64,000 nt of DNA, from assembly GCF_019599145.1 (NCBI RefSeq), contig NZ_CP080647.1, positions 4,960,001-5,024,000 of the forward strand, given 5' to 3'. A program made the position numbers and the translations under genes. Below the pieces are notes generated by a model, which was not told where the DNA came from, searched no databases, and worked only from the letters and a program-made list of their open reading frames with translations. This DNA comes from Streptomyces akebiae (GTDB lineage: Bacteria; Actinomycetota; Actinomycetes; Streptomycetales; Streptomycetaceae). This document shows, in pieces, positions 17,220 to 25,356 of this stretch; within the stretch, counting starts at the first letter, position 1; every line of letters begins with the position of its first letter.

Positions 17220-18158
17220 GTGTCCCACCCTGCCCGTGGCGCCCTGTCGGCCGTACTGACCGCGCTCGCCTGCCTGCTCACGCCGGTGGGCGCGCTGGCC
17301 GTGTGGGCGACGTACGAACTCGCGGACCGGACGCGGTACGAGGCGGTCATGGCGCCGCTGGCCACCGACCCGGACGTACGGGAGGCGCTCGCGGACGCGG
17401 TCGCCTCGGAGATCCTGCGCGAGGTCCGGGTGGGGCCGCCCCTGCGGCGTCCGGTACGGGAGTTCACGCACGACGCGGCGCACTCCTTCACCCAGACCGA
17501 GGCGTTCCGCACGGCGTGGCACATGGTGAACCGGGCGGCGCACGACGCGGTGCTGAAGGCGGTGCGCGCGGAGGACGCGGACGGCGGGGGCGCGCGCGGG
17601 CCCGGCGTCGGCGGCGCGCGGGCGGTGACGCTCGACCTCGCGCCGGTCGCCGAGCGCGTCAAACGTCAGCTCGTGCGCGACCACGTGCCGTTCGCCCATC
17701 GCATCCCGGTCGCGCACACCCGGGTCGAGGTGTTGTCGGCCGCGGAACTGGTCCCACTTCGAAAGGGGTATCGCGTGCTCGAAATCGCCGCGTTCTGGCT
17801 TCCGGTCGGTGCGCTCGCGCTGGCCGCCGGTGGCGTACTCGTCGCGACGCAGCGCCGTCGGGCCGTCTGCGCGACGGGTCTCGGCGCGGCGCTCGGCGGT
17901 GCGCTGCTCGGCGTCGCCGTGGCCCTCGGGCGCCACCTCACGCTCGCCGACCTGCCTCCGGACGTCTCCCCGGCGGCCGCCGGCGCCGTCTACGACGCCC
18001 TCACCGCCACCCTGCGCACGGTGACCTGGGGGCTGGTCCTCCTCGGCACCACCGTGGCGGGGACCGCCTGGCTCACCGGCCACCTCGTGCGACATCGGCG
18101 AGCGCCCGCAACGCCCCCGCCAACACCGACGGAGAAACCGACGCAAGCCCAAGCCTGA
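17220..18158 (+). CDS. Membrane protein of unknown function, 3' end tandemly duplicated
   Basis: 312 residues if GTG 17220 is used; the frame is open to 17109 and no start has a well-spaced ribosome site. A first helix (LSAVLTALACLLTPVGALAV) is followed by a soluble region of ~150 residues, then three helices: VLEIAAFWLPVGALALAAGG, GLGAALGGALLGVAVALG and TVTWGLVLLGTTVAGTAWLT. The last ~60 residues are encoded again, in a different frame, by the sequence immediately downstream (18184-18370). No family name is assigned. It converges with the MocR gene. Confidence 0.75.
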   Translation: MSHPARGALSAVLTALACLLTPVGALAVWATYELADRTRYEAVMAPLATDPDVREALADAVASEILREVRVGPPLRRPVREFTHDAAHSFTQTEAFRTAWHMVNRAAHDAVLKAVRAEDADGGGARGPGVGGARAVTLDLAPVAERVKRQLVRDHVPFAHRIPVAHTRVEVLSAAELVPLRKGYRVLEIAAFWLPVGALALAAGGVLVATQRRRAVCATGLGAALGGALLGVAVALGRHLTLADLPPDVSPAAAGAVYDALTATLRTVTWGLVLLGTTVAGTAWLTGHLVRHRRAPATPPPTPTEKPTQAQA

Positions 18159-18390
18159 CACAGTCGGCGACGGAAGCCGCGGCCGCCGGCGCGCCGTCCG
18201 TCTACGACGCCCTCACCGCCACCCCGCGCACGGTGACCTGGGGGCTGGTCCTCCTCGGCACCACCGTGGCGGCGACCGCCTGGCTCACCGGCCACCTCGT
18301 GCGACATCGGCGAGCGCCCGCAACGCCCCCGCCAACACCGACGGAGAAACCGACGCAAGCCCAAGCCTGACGCAGTCGGCGGCGGAAGCC
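17977..18390. repeat. 212-bp imperfect tandem duplication
   Basis: Positions ~17977-18180 and ~18189-18390 repeat with a period of 212 bp; for example TCTACGACGCCCTCACCGCC begins at 17989 and 18201, and AAGCCTGA begins at 18151 and 18363. Differences are scattered single bases and a small insertion near the 5' junction. The period is not a multiple of three. The first copy holds the end of the plus-strand membrane-protein gene; the second holds the end of the minus-strand MocR gene. Confidence 0.93.
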
Positions 18391-19847
18391 GCGCCCTCCT
18401 CCGGCCGCTTCGACCGCGCGCGGTCGTGGCGCTGGGGCGGCACGGGCGAACGCGGTGGCACCCGGTCGGCACCGGCGATCGCGCCCGGCCCCCGCCCCGC
18501 ACCAGCCACCAGGCCGCCGGAAGCCGGCCCCCGCCCCACCCCCGCGACGCTGAACACCGACCCCGGGGTCACCGCCACACCCCGCTCGGCCGCCGCCGCG
18601 CAGAACGTGTCCGCTCGCCAGGGCTCGGGCAGCTCCCACCACGCGTAGTAGGCCCGCGCGTCCCCCCGCACGGAGAACCCCGCGAGGTGCTCGGCGACCA
18701 GCCGCTGCCGGGCCGCCGCGTCGGCCCGCTTCGCCGCGACCAGCCGCCCGACCGTCCCGTCCCCGATCCACCGCACCCCCGCCTCCAACGCGAACCGCCC
18801 CGCCACCCAGCCTCCCGACCGCAGCGCGTCCGCCGCCCCCTCGACCCGCCCCTCCGGCACCACCAGGAAGCCGACGGTCAGCCCCGGCGCCACCCGCTTG
18901 GACAGCCCGTCCACGACGAACACCCGCTCCGGCGCATACGCGGCCAACGGCGGCAGCGCCCCCGCACCACCGACACCGACACCGACACCGACACCGCCGC
19001 CGACGTTCCGGCTCGCCTCCCCGCCCCCTTCGGCGCCCGCGTCCCCACCCGCCAGGAACGACCAGATCCGGTCCTCGATCACCGGAAGATCCAACTCCCG
19101 CACCACACGCGCGAGTTCGGCCCGGCGCCCGGCGCCCATCGTCACGGACGTCGGATTGTGCAGCGTCGGCTGCGCGTACACCGCCGACAGCGGCGCCGCC
19201 CGGTGCGCGGCGGCCACGGCCTCCGGCCGAAGCCCCTCCCCGTCCGTCGCGAGCGGCACCAGGGTCACCCCCAGCCGCCCGGCGATCTCCTTGACCAGCG
19301 GATACGTCAGGGACTCGACGCCGACGCGTCCCCCGGGCCGCACGAGGTGGGCGAGGGCCGCGGCGATAGCCTGGCGGGCGTTCCCGGCGAAGAGGAACCG
19401 TCTCGGATCCGGGCGCCAGCCGGCCGTGGCGAGCAACCCGGCCGCCGCCTCGCGCGCCGCGGCCGTACCGGTCGCGGGGGCCGTACGCAGCGCGTCCGTC
19501 AGCACGTCCGGCCGCAGCAACGGCGCCAGCCCGGTGGCCAGCAGCTCCGACTGGCCCGGCGCGGACGGGTAGTTGAGCTCCAGGTTCACCGGCGCCGAGC
19601 CCGCCGGCTCGGCCAGCGCCCGCCCCGTCGACGCCGCCGGTGCCGCCCGCACGAACGTCCCGCGCCCGACCTCTCCCAGCACCAGACCGCGCCGCACCAG
19701 CTCCGCGTACACGCGCCCGGCGGTCGACCCGGCGATCCCCTGCCGCCGCGCGAACACCCGCTGCGGCGGCAGCCGGTCACCGGGCTTCAGCCGCCCGGTG
19801 ACGATGTCCTCCGCGATGCGATCGGCGATACGCCGGTAGTCGGCCAC
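18285..19847 (-). CDS. MocR-type GntR regulator with aminotransferase domain
   Basis: 520 residues from GTG 19847. Residues 1-~70 form a GntR winged helix (VADYRRIADRIAEDIVTGRL, PPQRVFARRQGIAGSTAGRV). The rest is a fold-type I aminotransferase: GNARQAIAAALAHLVRPGGR, the Asn-Pro in YAQPTLHNPTSVTM, the Asp in LPVIEDRIWSFL and the PLP-lysine motif VDGLSKRVAPGLTVGF. A Gly-rich insert (~295-320) interrupts the cofactor domain. MocR/PdxR proteins sense PLP or amines and usually control a divergent gene; here that is the alpha/beta hydrolase at 20006. The C-terminal ~30 residues lie in the second copy of the 212-bp duplication. Confidence 0.93.
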   Translation of the reverse strand: MADYRRIADRIAEDIVTGRLKPGDRLPPQRVFARRQGIAGSTAGRVYAELVRRGLVLGEVGRGTFVRAAPAASTGRALAEPAGSAPVNLELNYPSAPGQSELLATGLAPLLRPDVLTDALRTAPATGTAAAREAAAGLLATAGWRPDPRRFLFAGNARQAIAAALAHLVRPGGRVGVESLTYPLVKEIAGRLGVTLVPLATDGEGLRPEAVAAAHRAAPLSAVYAQPTLHNPTSVTMGAGRRAELARVVRELDLPVIEDRIWSFLAGGDAGAEGGGEASRNVGGGVGVGVGVGGAGALPPLAAYAPERVFVVDGLSKRVAPGLTVGFLVVPEGRVEGAADALRSGGWVAGRFALEAGVRWIGDGTVGRLVAAKRADAAARQRLVAEHLAGFSVRGDARAYYAWWELPEPWRADTFCAAAAERGVAVTPGSVFSVAGVGRGPASGGLVAGAGRGPGAIAGADRVPPRSPVPPQRHDRARSKRPEEGAASAADCVRLGLASVSPSVLAGALRALADVARGGR

Positions 19848-19944
19848 GACTCTCCCTCTCCCTCGTCTCTTCCTCTCCCACCGCTGCGTCCTGCCGTTCT
19901 CGTCGCCTCTGCGTCCCGCCTCTCCGCCCGCGCCCTGCCACCAC

Positions 19945-19979
19945 ATTGCACCGAGGGTAAAGATCTTATTGCACCGAGG
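19945..19979. promoter_or_regulatory. MocR operator candidate: two direct repeats ATTGCACCGAGG
   Basis: Identical 12-mers ATTGCACCGAGG at 19945-19956 and 19968-19979 are spaced 23 bp start to start, about two helical turns, in the gap between the MocR gene and the hydrolase gene. Direct repeats in the divergent promoter are the usual MocR binding arrangement (family knowledge). The A/T-rich spacer (GTAAAGATCTT) may hold promoter elements. Confidence 0.7.
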
Positions 19980-20005
19980 AGTTGGGGCACCCTAGGGTCG
20001 ATTCC

Positions 20006-20797
20006 ATGACCACCTTCCTCGCATACGAGGACAAAGGGGGACCCGGCCCCGCAGGCCGGCCTGCCCGCCTCCCTCTCGTCCTCGTCCACGGCCACCCCTT
20101 CGACCGCACGATGTGGGACCCGCAGATCACCGAGTTCTACGCCACCCGTCGCGTCATCGCCCCCGATCTGCGCGGCTACGGCCGGTCCCCCGTCGTCCCG
20201 GGCGTCACCCCGCTCTCCACCTTCGCCGAGGACATCGCGGCACTCCTGGACGACCTGGGGGTCCCGGAGTTCGTCCTCGGGGGACTCTCCATGGGCGGCC
20301 AGATCGCGATGGAGTGCTACCGCCTGTTCCCGCGCCGCGTCCGCGGTCTCCTCCTCGCCGACACCTTCCCGGCCGCCGAGACCGAGGAGGGCAGACGGAC
20401 CCGGAACGCCATGGCCGACCGGCTGCTGCGCGAGGGCATGACGGGGTACGCCGACGAGGTGCTGTTCCGCATGGTCGCGCCGTACGCGGACCCGGAGGTC
20501 GCGGCCCGGGTGCGCCGCATGATGACGGGCACCGACCCCGAGGGCGCCGCGGCGGCCCTGCGCGGCCGGGCCGAGCGTCCCGACTACCGCGAGTTGCTCA
20601 CCCGCGTCACCGTGCCGGCGCTGGTCGTCGTGGGCGCCGACGACGAGTACACCCCGGTCTCCGATGCCGAGGCCATGCACGCCGCCCTCCCCGACTCCAC
20701 CCTCCACGTCGTCGACGGCGCCGCCCACCTGCCGAACCTGGAACGCCCGGACGAGTTCAACAAGGCGCTCGGGGCCTTCCTGGCCCGCCTGGACTGA
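20006..20797 (+). CDS. Alpha/beta hydrolase
   Basis: 263 residues from ATG 20006. The fold is clear: oxyanion motif LVHGHPFDRTMWDPQ at ~29-43, nucleophile elbow GGLSMGGQIAME (Ser at ~97), acidic residue in VVVGADDEYTPVSDAEAM and catalytic His in VVDGAAHLPNLERPDEF. Length and motif order match small esterase/lactonase-type hydrolases (for example 3-oxoadipate enol-lactonase relatives), but the substrate cannot be read from sequence. It is divergent from the MocR regulator with two ATTGCACCGAGG repeats 27-61 bp upstream of the start, so MocR control is likely. No ribosome site stands out. Confidence 0.93.
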   Translation: MTTFLAYEDKGGPGPAGRPARLPLVLVHGHPFDRTMWDPQITEFYATRRVIAPDLRGYGRSPVVPGVTPLSTFAEDIAALLDDLGVPEFVLGGLSMGGQIAMECYRLFPRRVRGLLLADTFPAAETEEGRRTRNAMADRLLREGMTGYADEVLFRMVAPYADPEVAARVRRMMTGTDPEGAAAALRGRAERPDYRELLTRVTVPALVVVGADDEYTPVSDAEAMHAALPDSTLHVVDGAAHLPNLERPDEFNKALGAFLARLD

Positions 20798-20935
20798 GCC
20801 GCGCCCCGGTTCCCCGTCCCGGGCCTCCCACTCCCCCCACCTCCCGGTTTCACCCGTTCGGCCTACACCACGTGCGGCCGTCCTCCTGCCGCGTGAGCAT
20901 GCGGGTGAGCTGTCCATCCTCAGGAGGAGGCCCTC

Positions 20936-21391
20936 ATGGCCCAGCACAGCACCGCACCACGCTCGAACACCACGTCGCAGGAGACGTCGATGTCCCACCG
21001 GGGGGCCCGCTCGGAGTGGGCCCACGGCGGGATGGTCTTCGCCGGTGTCCTGATGATGGTCATCGGCATCATGGGCATCCTCAACGGCATCGCCGGGATC
21101 GCCACGGACGACGTGTACGCGAACATCGGCAGTTACGTCTTCGAGTTCAGCCTCACCACCTGGGGCTGGATCCACCTGGTGATCGGTGTCGGCGTCCTGG
21201 GCACCGGGTGGGGCGTCATCCAGGGCCACGACTGGGCTCGCGCGGTGGGAATCGCCCTGACCTCGCTGTTCGCCATCGAGTACTTCATGTTCCTGCCGTA
21301 CGCGCCCGTCTGGTCGCTCATCTGCATCGGCATCGCGGTCTTCGTGATGTGGTCCCTGGCGACGTCCCCGGAGCCGACGCGCACCGGGTGA
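20936..21391 (+). CDS. DUF7144-like small membrane protein
   Basis: 151 residues from ATG 20936, with a strong AGGAGGAGG site. The first ~28 residues are polar. Four helices follow: GGMVFAGVLMMVIGIMGILN, WGWIHLVIGVGVLGTGWGVI, AVGIALTSLFAIEYFMFLPY and WSLICIGIAVFVMWSLAT. This four-helix layout with WGWIHL and FLPYAPVWS is common among Streptomyces membrane proteins of unknown role (DUF7144 type; name recalled, not searched). Followed by a perfect 18-bp stem terminator. Confidence 0.8.
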   Translation: MAQHSTAPRSNTTSQETSMSHRGARSEWAHGGMVFAGVLMMVIGIMGILNGIAGIATDDVYANIGSYVFEFSLTTWGWIHLVIGVGVLGTGWGVIQGHDWARAVGIALTSLFAIEYFMFLPYAPVWSLICIGIAVFVMWSLATSPEPTRTG

Positions 21392-21438
21392 ATCCCGACC
21401 CGAGCGTCCGAGAGCTCGGGAGGACAACGGACCCACGG

Positions 21439-21480
21439 CTGAGAAGCGAAGCCGGGCGCAGCCCCGGCTTCGCTTCTCAG
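21439..21480 (+). terminator. Strong terminator hairpin
   Basis: CTGAGAAGCGAAGCCGGG (21439-21456) pairs perfectly with CCCGGCTTCGCTTCTCAG (21463-21480) around a six-base loop. It is immediately followed by the dispersed element GGGGCGCGGGGAACTGCGCG. Confidence 0.88.
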
Positions 21481-21511
21481 GGGCGCGGGGAACTGCGCGA
21501 GAAGCCCCACC
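21481..21511. repeat. Dispersed Streptomyces repeat, copy 1
   Basis: GGGGCGCGGGGAACTGCGCG followed by AGAAGCCCCAC. A second near-identical copy lies at 56522-56552. Repeats of this sort are commonly seen in intergenic regions of Streptomyces genomes (recalled, not searched). Here it directly abuts the terminator stem. Confidence 0.7.
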
Positions 21512-21584
21512 GGCCCGCACCCGCCCGCGCACCCCTCCCCGATCCCGCCCCCGGCGCAACCTTCCCTTCACCTCACCCGTCCTT

Positions 21585-21614
21585 AAAAGGACCCGCACCA
21601 AAAGGACCCGCACC
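21585..21614. repeat. 15-bp tandem repeat in an mRNA leader
   Basis: AAAAGGACCCGCACC is repeated twice (21585-21599, 21600-21614) and starts a third time as AAAAGCGAAAGGCACC. Each unit contains an AAAGGA that could act as a ribosome binding site; the last, GAAAGG, is the one positioned for GTG 21635. Confidence 0.85.
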
Positions 21615-21634
21615 AAAAGCGAAAGGCACCGGCC

Positions 21635-22672
21635 GTGGAGAGCGCGACCATCGAGCGGCCGGACCCCACCCCGGAACCCGCACCCGCAGCCGGGCCACGC
21701 CCCCGGAAGCGGCACGGCGGCAAGGCCTTCCTCGCCACCCTGCTCCTCCTGGGCGTCACCCTCGTCGTCGGCTCCCGCGCCGCCGACATCGACGCCTTCA
21801 CCCCGGTCCCCCAACTCCTCGCGTTCCTGCCCTGGCTCCTCGCCCCCACCGCCCTCGCCCTCCTCCTCGCGCTCCTCTCCCGCCGCTGGCTCGGCCTGAC
21901 CTGGGGCGTGGTGCTCCTCGGGGCCCTCGCCTGGTACATCGAGCCGTACGGCAAGGCGAGCGAGCCGAACGGGCCGGTAGTCGCCGAGGTGCGGGTGATG
22001 ACGTCGAACGTGCAGTTCGGCCGCGGCACCGACGCCCTCGTCAAGGCCGTACGCCGCGACCGCCCCGACATCGTCTTCGTCGAGGAGTGCGAACTCACCT
22101 GTTCGGCCAAGCTCCGTGACACGCTCGGCGATCTGAGCGGCCGGACCCCGGACTACCCGCACCGCCGGTCCGTCGAGGGCTACGGCTCCACCGGCTCCGT
22201 CATCCTCAGCCGGTACCCACTGAAGTCCACCGACCCGATCCCCGGCTCGATGGGCATGCCGGGCGCCGTCGCCGACGTCGAGGGCCACCCCGTACGGCTG
22301 CAGCTGGCGCACCCGATGCCGCCGTTGCCGGGACAGCTGGACACCTGGCGGCGGGAGCTCGGCGCGCTGCGCGCGTACGCGGCGAAGGACGCCCGGACGC
22401 CCACCATCCTGGCCGGGGACTTCAACGCCACCCAGGACCACGCGGCCTTCCGCGCGATCCTCGACACGGGGATGAGTGACGCCGCCCGGCTGACCGGACA
22501 GGACCGCAGGCCGACCTGGCCCTCCCCGACGGCCCCGAGGATCGGCGCCCAGATCGACCACGTCCTCGTCTCCGAGGAGGACTTCTCCGCCCGCGAGGTC
22601 CGCTTCCGCCGGCTGTCCGGCACCGACCACAACGCCGTCACCGTGGACCTCGCGCTGCATCGGCGCGGGTGA
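21635..22672 (+). CDS. Membrane-anchored endonuclease/exonuclease/phosphatase-family protein
   Basis: 345 residues from GTG 21635. After a Pro-rich N-terminus, three helices cover ~30-105 (AFLATLLLLGVTLVVGSRAA, LLAFLPWLLAPTALALLLAL, LTWGVVLLGALAWYI). The EEP domain follows: VMTSNVQFGRGTDAL, DIVFVEECELTC with the catalytic Glu, STGSVILSRYPL, ILAGDFNATQDHAAF (Asp/Asn pair) and SGTDHNAVTVDL (Asp-His). The active site therefore faces outside the membrane. Such proteins act on phosphodiesters (nucleic acids or phospholipid headgroups); the substrate is unknown. It precedes the FUSC gene by 57 bp and may be co-transcribed. Confidence 0.9.
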   Translation: MESATIERPDPTPEPAPAAGPRPRKRHGGKAFLATLLLLGVTLVVGSRAADIDAFTPVPQLLAFLPWLLAPTALALLLALLSRRWLGLTWGVVLLGALAWYIEPYGKASEPNGPVVAEVRVMTSNVQFGRGTDALVKAVRRDRPDIVFVEECELTCSAKLRDTLGDLSGRTPDYPHRRSVEGYGSTGSVILSRYPLKSTDPIPGSMGMPGAVADVEGHPVRLQLAHPMPPLPGQLDTWRRELGALRAYAAKDARTPTILAGDFNATQDHAAFRAILDTGMSDAARLTGQDRRPTWPSPTAPRIGAQIDHVLVSEEDFSAREVRFRRLSGTDHNAVTVDLALHRRG

Positions 22673-22729
22673 ACCAAAAGGTCACACACACCCCACGGAA
22701 ACCCCGATCACCCCCGCGATAATGGGCGC

Positions 22730-24709
22730 ATGCCCCGCACCCTCCCCATCGGCCTCGCTCCGCCCGACTGGCTGGTGCGGAACCTCCGGCCGCAGCCCGC
22801 GCCGGTCAACCGGCCGGCCGTCGCGCGCGCGGCGATCGCGCTGACGCTGCCCCTCGTGCTCGGCCTCGCCGCCGGCCGGCCCGAGTACGGCGCGCTCGCC
22901 TCCATGGGCGCCCTCTCGGGCGTCATCAGCGACACGGCGGCCGCGTACCGGATGCGGCTGCTGAACATCGCGATCCCCCAGCTGTTCGCCGCCGTGGGCA
23001 TCACACTCGGTTCGCTGGTGTACGGGCAGGGCTGGGTCACCGTCGGGGTCCTCACCGGGGTCGCGCTCGTCTCCGGGATGATCTCGTCGATCGGCGCCGT
23101 GGCCTCCGTGTCGGGGCTCCTCCTGCTGCTCAACTCGGTGATCGGCGCGGGGCTGCCGATGCCGGGCCAGTGGTGGCTGGCCCCGCTGCTGATGACCGGA
23201 GGCGGCTTCCTCGTCCTCGTCCTGGCCCTGCTCGCCTGGCCGCTCAGGGCGGGCGTGCCGGAACGGGCGGCGGTCGCCGACACCTACCGCAAGGTCGCGG
23301 ACCTCCTCGCCACGATGACACCGGACGCCCGGACCGCCGCGGGCTCCCCGGGCGACGGCAAGGACACCTACGAGGACGCGCGGGTGCTGGTCACCCAGTC
23401 CCTCAACCAGTCCTACGACCTGGTCCTCGCCCGCCGCGCCCGCCACCACGGCCGCAGTCCCGAACTCGTACGCCTGCTGGCCCAGTTGAACGCGATCACC
23501 CCGCTGGTGGAGGCGGCCCCCGCGGTACGGCTGTCCGGCCGTCCGCTGCCCGCCGAGATCCCGGTGGCCGTACGGCATCTCGCGGAGGCCGTGGAGACGG
23601 GGTACTCGGGGCCGCTCGGGCTGCGGCTGCCGGAGCCCGGGAGCGAGATCGGGCGGGCGGTCGACCAGGCGCTGCGGCACGCCGCCGACGTCGCCACCGA
23701 GAAGTCGCCGGACGCGCTGAAGAAGGCCGGCGACCGCGCGGGCCGCCCCGCGCCGCTGGGCGTGCGCGCCGTCCGGGTCGCCCGGAACGTCGCCCTCTCC
23801 GGCACCTCCTGGCGCTACGGCCTGCGCCTCGCGCTGTGCATCGGCATCGCCCAGGCCCTGGTGTCGCTCGTTCCCGTGCCGCGCTCGTACTGGGTGGCGC
23901 TGACCATCACCTTCGTCCTGAAGCCGGACTTCGGGTCGGTGTTCTCCCGAGCGCTGCTGCGGGCGCTCGGCACGGTCGTGGGGCTGGTGGTCGCCGCCGG
24001 GATCCTCACCGAGGTGCCGCGCGGCTGGTGGGACGTGCCGGTGATGCTGCTCCTCGCACCGCTCATCCCGGTGTTCACGCCCCGGGGCTACGGCTATCAG
24101 ACGGCCGCCATCACCCCGGTGATCCTGCTCCTCTCGGACACCCTCAACCACCAGGGCGGCGACCTGCTCGTCCCGCGTCTCGTCGACTCCCTCATGGGCT
24201 GCGCGATCGCCCTCGTCGCGGGCTATCTGCTCTGGCCGGAGAGCTGGCACGCCCGGGTCGGCGACCGGCTCGCGGACGCCGTCGCCGACACGGCAGCGTA
24301 CGTCGAGCGCGCCTTCGGGCAGACCCCGGCGGACCCCGCCGACCGGGCCCGGACGCGCCGCCGCCTCTACCGCGACCTCTCCACCATCCGTACGGAGTTC
24401 CAGCGCGCCCTGACCGAACCGCCACCCGTCGGCCGGCGCGCCGCCGCCTGGTGGCCGCTGGTCGTGGCGGTCGAGCGGATCGTGGACGCGACGACGGCCG
24501 CGCGGGTCCGGATCAAACAGGGCGCGGAACCGCCGTCCGCCGCCGAGGTCGAGCAAGTGGCCTTGCAACTGAGGGAGTTGGCGGACGGACTCCGCAAGAC
24601 GGACACCCTCTACGAGGTCCGCTCCGACCTCGGCGGACCGCCGGGCAGCGTGCTGGAGCCGCTCCGCCAGGAGGTGGCGGCGGCCCGCACGATCACGTCA
24701 CCCCGCTGA
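22730..24709 (+). CDS. FUSC-family inner-membrane transporter
   Basis: 659 residues from ATG 22730. Two sets of membrane helices flank a soluble domain of ~230 residues, the usual FUSC layout. Set one, ~30-180, includes AAIALTLPLVLGLAAGRPEY and GLPMPGQWWLAPLLMTGGGF. Set two, ~365-510, includes RYGLRLALCIGIAQALVSLV, SYWVALTITFVLKPDFGSVF and MGCAIALVAGYLLWPES. The FUSC signature RPEYGALASMGALSG and the repeat YWVALTITFVLKPDFG are both present. Relatives export aromatic acids (fusaric acid, AaeB); the substrate here is unknown. The cytoplasmic C-terminus is helical. Confidence 0.92.
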   Translation: MPRTLPIGLAPPDWLVRNLRPQPAPVNRPAVARAAIALTLPLVLGLAAGRPEYGALASMGALSGVISDTAAAYRMRLLNIAIPQLFAAVGITLGSLVYGQGWVTVGVLTGVALVSGMISSIGAVASVSGLLLLLNSVIGAGLPMPGQWWLAPLLMTGGGFLVLVLALLAWPLRAGVPERAAVADTYRKVADLLATMTPDARTAAGSPGDGKDTYEDARVLVTQSLNQSYDLVLARRARHHGRSPELVRLLAQLNAITPLVEAAPAVRLSGRPLPAEIPVAVRHLAEAVETGYSGPLGLRLPEPGSEIGRAVDQALRHAADVATEKSPDALKKAGDRAGRPAPLGVRAVRVARNVALSGTSWRYGLRLALCIGIAQALVSLVPVPRSYWVALTITFVLKPDFGSVFSRALLRALGTVVGLVVAAGILTEVPRGWWDVPVMLLLAPLIPVFTPRGYGYQTAAITPVILLLSDTLNHQGGDLLVPRLVDSLMGCAIALVAGYLLWPESWHARVGDRLADAVADTAAYVERAFGQTPADPADRARTRRRLYRDLSTIRTEFQRALTEPPPVGRRAAAWWPLVVAVERIVDATTAARVRIKQGAEPPSAAEVEQVALQLRELADGLRKTDTLYEVRSDLGGPPGSVLEPLRQEVAAARTITSPR

Positions 24710-24850
24710 GCCGCGGTCCCTCCAGGTCAACCCGACGCAGGGCGCTGAATCGTTACGTCATCCCCGCACGGGTGACCGAGGGCGAATGTGCAGCCGAAAA
24801 GCAGTCATGATCAATCCTGTTCAACCGCCCTACCTATAAGGGGATTTTTC

Positions 24851-25066
24851 ATGCGTCGCACCGCGACCGTCCTGCTCGGAACCCTCGCCCTCGCCGGCGC
24901 CATGGCACCGGCCGCCCACGCGATCCCGGACCCGGTCGGGACCGTCACCTGCATCGCCGAGACCCCGGCCGCCGTGACGGAGCTCGCCGACCCGGCCGCG
25001 CTCCTCGACCCGGCCGCCCTGCTGGACCCGGCCGCCGCCCCGGGCGTCAGCTGCCTGGCTCCCTGA
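24851..25066 (+). CDS. Small secreted Ala/Pro-rich protein
   Basis: 71 residues from ATG 24851, with AAGGGGA upstream. Residues 1-24 are a signal peptide (MRRTATVLLGTLALAGAMAP, AAHA cleavage). The mature part is short, acidic and contains DPAALLDPAALLDPAAAPG, a repeat encoded by a 15-bp DNA duplication, plus two cysteines (one near each end) that could pair. No family is recognised. A clear terminator follows. Confidence 0.75.
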   Translation: MRRTATVLLGTLALAGAMAPAAHAIPDPVGTVTCIAETPAAVTELADPAALLDPAALLDPAAAPGVSCLAP

Positions 25067-25088
25067 GCCCCGCTCCGCGCAGGAACGT

Positions 25089-25124
25089 GCGGGCCGCCCT
25101 CTCCGACAGGAGGGGCGGCCCGCA
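25089..25124 (+). terminator. Terminator hairpin
   Basis: GCGGGCCGCCCT pairs with AGGGGCGGCCCGC across a ten-base loop and is followed by ATTTCT, 23 bp after the stop of the small secreted protein. Confidence 0.85.
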
Positions 25125-25160
25125 TTTCTCGTATGCAGCGCACAGATGCTGATCCGGAGG

Positions 25161-25320
25161 GATCAGACGCCGGAGGAACCAGAAGCCGGAGGGATCAGAC
25201 GCTTGAGGGATCAGACGCCTGAGGAATGGGACGCCTGAGGAACTGGACGCCTGAGGAACTGGACGCCTGAGGAACTGGACGCCTGAGGAACTGGACGCCT
25301 CAGGAATTGGACGCCTCAGG
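25161..25320. repeat. Minisatellite: ten 16-bp units
   Basis: Ten contiguous 16-bp units run from 25161 to 25320. The commonest is AACTGGACGCCTGAGG (25241-25288, three identical copies); outer units diverge gradually (GATCAGACGCTTGAGG, AATTGGACGCCTCAGG). It lies between the terminator of the small secreted gene and the stop of phoX (25357), so it is within the 3' untranslated zone of phoX. Confidence 0.95.
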
Positions 25321-25356
25321 AATCAGGCTCCGTGGCGGGATCGGACGCAAGAAGCA

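Noticed and set aside
25161..25320. CRISPR array
   Set aside because: Repeats are contiguous 16-mers without spacers and no cas genes are near.
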